In this document: positions 62,063 through 64,000 of the stretch, in pieces
Position numbering within the stretch: position 1 is the first letter of the stretch
Layout of the letters: the number at the start of each line of letters is the position of its first letter
Assembly (NCBI GenBank): GCA_015350385.1
Contig: WNKI01000002.1
Location: forward strand, 7,763,799-7,827,798
Length of the DNA: 64,000 nt
Source of the DNA: Aculops lycopersici
Lineage: Eukaryota > Arthropoda > Arachnida > Trombidiformes > Eriophyidae
Reading direction: 5' to 3'
Notes under the pieces: generated by a model
What the model was told of the DNA's origin: nothing
Databases searched by the model: none
Seen by the model: only the letters and a program-made list of their open reading frames with translations
Made by a program: the position numbers and the translations under genes

Positions 62063-63660
62063 GCGTCAACCAGTTTGTATTAGGAAATTTTAAAACTCTT
62101 CACTTTAATTGCTTGCCCCCTCCTCTCTGGTGGATGTTCATGGATGCTCACGGTGGCGCGTGGCCAGTTGTTGCCGGTTGGAATGGTACCAGTGGCTAGT
62201 GGAAATACTGGAGGCAATTAAGATCCAACGACTCGCTTTGCTGGCTGACTGACTGACCGAAGCGAGAGTTGACCTGACGAAATGGCAAGTTTCCTCTCGG
62301 TTACTACTGCTACCACTAGCACTACTTTACTAAAGAAAAGAGCAAACAAAAGTGAAACTGCTGCTCGTGCTGGCGGTGCCATCGAAATGGCCAGCAGCAA
62401 GTAGGCGTCAGCTTGGCCACAATAACCGGAAGTTGCTCAAGTTTAACAGTAATTTATGTGCGAATCACGAGCAGCTTAAGATTGCTTTAGCCTTTCGATA
62501 TGTTGCGTCTCCTTACATACGTTACTCGGTCGGGGAACTTGTATCGCGACATTTGGACATTTGCAACTCTCAAAACTCAAGACTGGAAAACTCGAAAAGT
62601 CCGCCAGGGGGCAATTGTCGCCACCTCGCTCCCCAACCGACCGACCCACCGACTGGCCAACTGCCACCTGAACGCTTGATTATTGTATTCTTCTTCTCCT
62701 TATTATTATTATTTTTATTATATCCTTTTAGATCCAATTGTTTCCAGCAGATTGGTGCAAAAGCTTGTCTCAACTTCCCTTCTCCTTGTTGTGTAAAGTA
62801 ACTCCAAATTAAGATTTCCATTTGAATGGCAACAATTTAATCGGATCGTTCAGTTGGGAATTGCCTCCAAGTTAGTCGTTTTAATTTTCATTGACTCGAA
62901 TACAAGTCGTTGTGTTAGAATTGTGTACAAAAACAAACCACCTAACAAGTATCAAGCTAACAGTAGATTGGCATTGTTTAGTATTGAGTAAAATAGTGAA
63001 ACAAACGGGATTCCCTCTTGAGTTGAAGCTTGCGCTAGTTGCATACAAAGTTTCCCTTTTATGAACTCTCCTCAATTTCTATTGCATTAATCGAGCGGCT
63101 CTTTCGCTGCGAACTGCCGCCAACCCAGAATACACTTCCCACTTCCGGACACCAGCTTGTTAGTAACCGGAAGTTCACAAGTGTCAATCGCAATTGCGAT
63201 CACCGACTGTGACTCATTCACTCGACTGAATCCCAAACCCTCTTTCCTCTTACCTCATTTCATTCCAAGTTGTCTATTTAATTTCATCCCCACTCAAATA
63301 TTTGCGCCAAAACAATGGCTTTGTTGTTGTTGTCGTCGGAGGGAAAAGAGGAAACCTTATGCTTTTCTTGGAACGAAACTAGACTGCTCGGCTCTAGTTT
63401 GAGATTCAATTTTTACGTAACAATACGAGAGAAACTCAAATTGGCTTTAATCTAGCGACAAACTAAATGACGATAACACCACCAGCGCCACTAACTAGCT
63501 GCGTTGCTTTGCTTTTCTGGGGTCTACATCAAATGTACATGTGATAATGGCCACTGCGAGTGTTGGTTCCAATGGACAGAAAGTTGCCGCGTGCTGATTG
63601 ATAATGATTCCCCATTGATTCCTATCGATTTCCTCCTCTTTGGTTGGGTTTGTTATTTCA

Positions 63661-63711
63661 GTTTTAGTTCTAGTTCAAGTTTTAGCTCTAGCTCTAGCTT
63701 TAGTTTGATTC
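63661..63711. repeat. degenerate hexanucleotide tract
   Basis: Tandem variants of TAGTTC, AAGTTT and TAGCTC over about 50 bp. Not a telomere repeat. Confidence 0.7.
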
Positions 63712-64000
63712 ACAGATAGAGAGTAGAATTTTATATCGATAGAGATTCTATGGCAACAACAACGACAACAATACAAAACTTTACTCGCTTGTATCACACG
63801 CAACGGGCTCAGTGATTGACATCTCGAGTTGCGCGTTATAACACCAGTTTTTCTCTCCTCATATAATGAGCTTGAATTTGAGTTTAGCATTAGGAGCAGG
63901 AGGAAATCCGAGTGACCAGTCGACTGACTAGCATCGATGGCAGCGGCGGGGACGCAAAGCGGAATGATTGGCACCGGCCAACGAGCAGTCACCTAAAGGG

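Larger units (their letters stand above)
61124..64000. other. non-coding region at the window end
   Basis: About 2.9 kb without a supportable gene. It holds an AACC tetranucleotide run (62037..62062) and a degenerate TAGTTC/TAGCTC hexamer tract (63661..63711). Frames up to 149 codons are open by chance or lack domains. Confidence 0.45.

Noticed and set aside
63661..63711. Telomere-like repeat
   Set aside because: The hexamers vary (TAGTTC, TAGCTC) and do not match TTAGG or TTAGGG.
1..64000. tRNA, snRNA, 5S rRNA, CRISPR or transposon genes
   Set aside because: I looked for B-box, U6/U1/U2 signatures, direct-repeat arrays and transposase or reverse-transcriptase motifs on both strands and saw none. 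A covariance-model scan would be decisive.

Overview
The window is nuclear DNA of an animal, most likely an arthropod. All recognisable proteins are metazoan: PAF1, PDCD10/CCM3, beclin, tropomyosin, a rotund/squeeze/LIN-29 zinc-finger protein, a receptor guanylyl cyclase and a two-lobed transferrin. Genes are short of introns. Full-length USP48, PLA2G6, TUFM and a 1.8-kilo-residue receptor are encoded by essentially one exon, and the introns I can place are mostly about 80-170 nt. A chelicerate with heavy intron loss (for example an acariform or eriophyoid mite) is my best guess; that is inference, not proof.

Layout. 1-8.5 kb is a tight housekeeping cluster in which strands alternate strictly: WDR83 (+), TUFM (-), PAF1 (+), MRPS17 (-), a CENP-C homologue (+), PDCD10 (-), an IRS-type PTB adaptor (+) and an intronless-CDS tropomyosin (-). 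10-11.8 kb holds inositol-3-phosphate synthase (-) with a TATA box. 14.5-17.2 kb holds unrecognised genes: a secreted protein and a His/Gln-rich protein. 17.4-20.2 kb is a divergent pair, dynein light intermediate chain (-) and UBA3 (+). 22.1-25.7 kb is a three-exon rotund/squeeze/LIN-29 transcription factor (-) with a long non-coding flank to 30.6 kb. 30.7-36.0 kb is a receptor guanylyl cyclase-like protein (-). 38.4-42.5 kb is USP48 (-). 43.5-49.1 kb is a second dense cluster: MIC10 (+), a short beclin (+), a BTB-BACK protein (-), a PLA2G6-type phospholipase (+) and CENP-A (-). 50.1-57.3 kb is a five-exon transferrin (-). 60.6-61.1 kb is an unrecognised single-pass membrane protein (+). The remainder is non-coding.

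Themes. The window carries both the centromeric histone CENP-A and its reader CENP-C, and both look modified at the surface where they normally meet. Other genes cover mitochondria (TUFM, MRPS17, MIC10), transcription and chromatin (PAF1, USP48), ubiquitin-like modification (UBA3) and autophagy (beclin). Several proteins are shortened or altered relative to their families: beclin without the BH3 region, UBA3 without the ubiquitin-fold domain, tropomyosin lacking exactly 42 residues, a receptor cyclase with a degenerate cyclase domain, and a transferrin lacking many iron and anion ligands. I found no tRNA, rRNA, CRISPR array or transposon coding sequence. All gene models are from reading the sequence by eye; splice sites were chosen by consensus, phase and homology remembered from the protein families.
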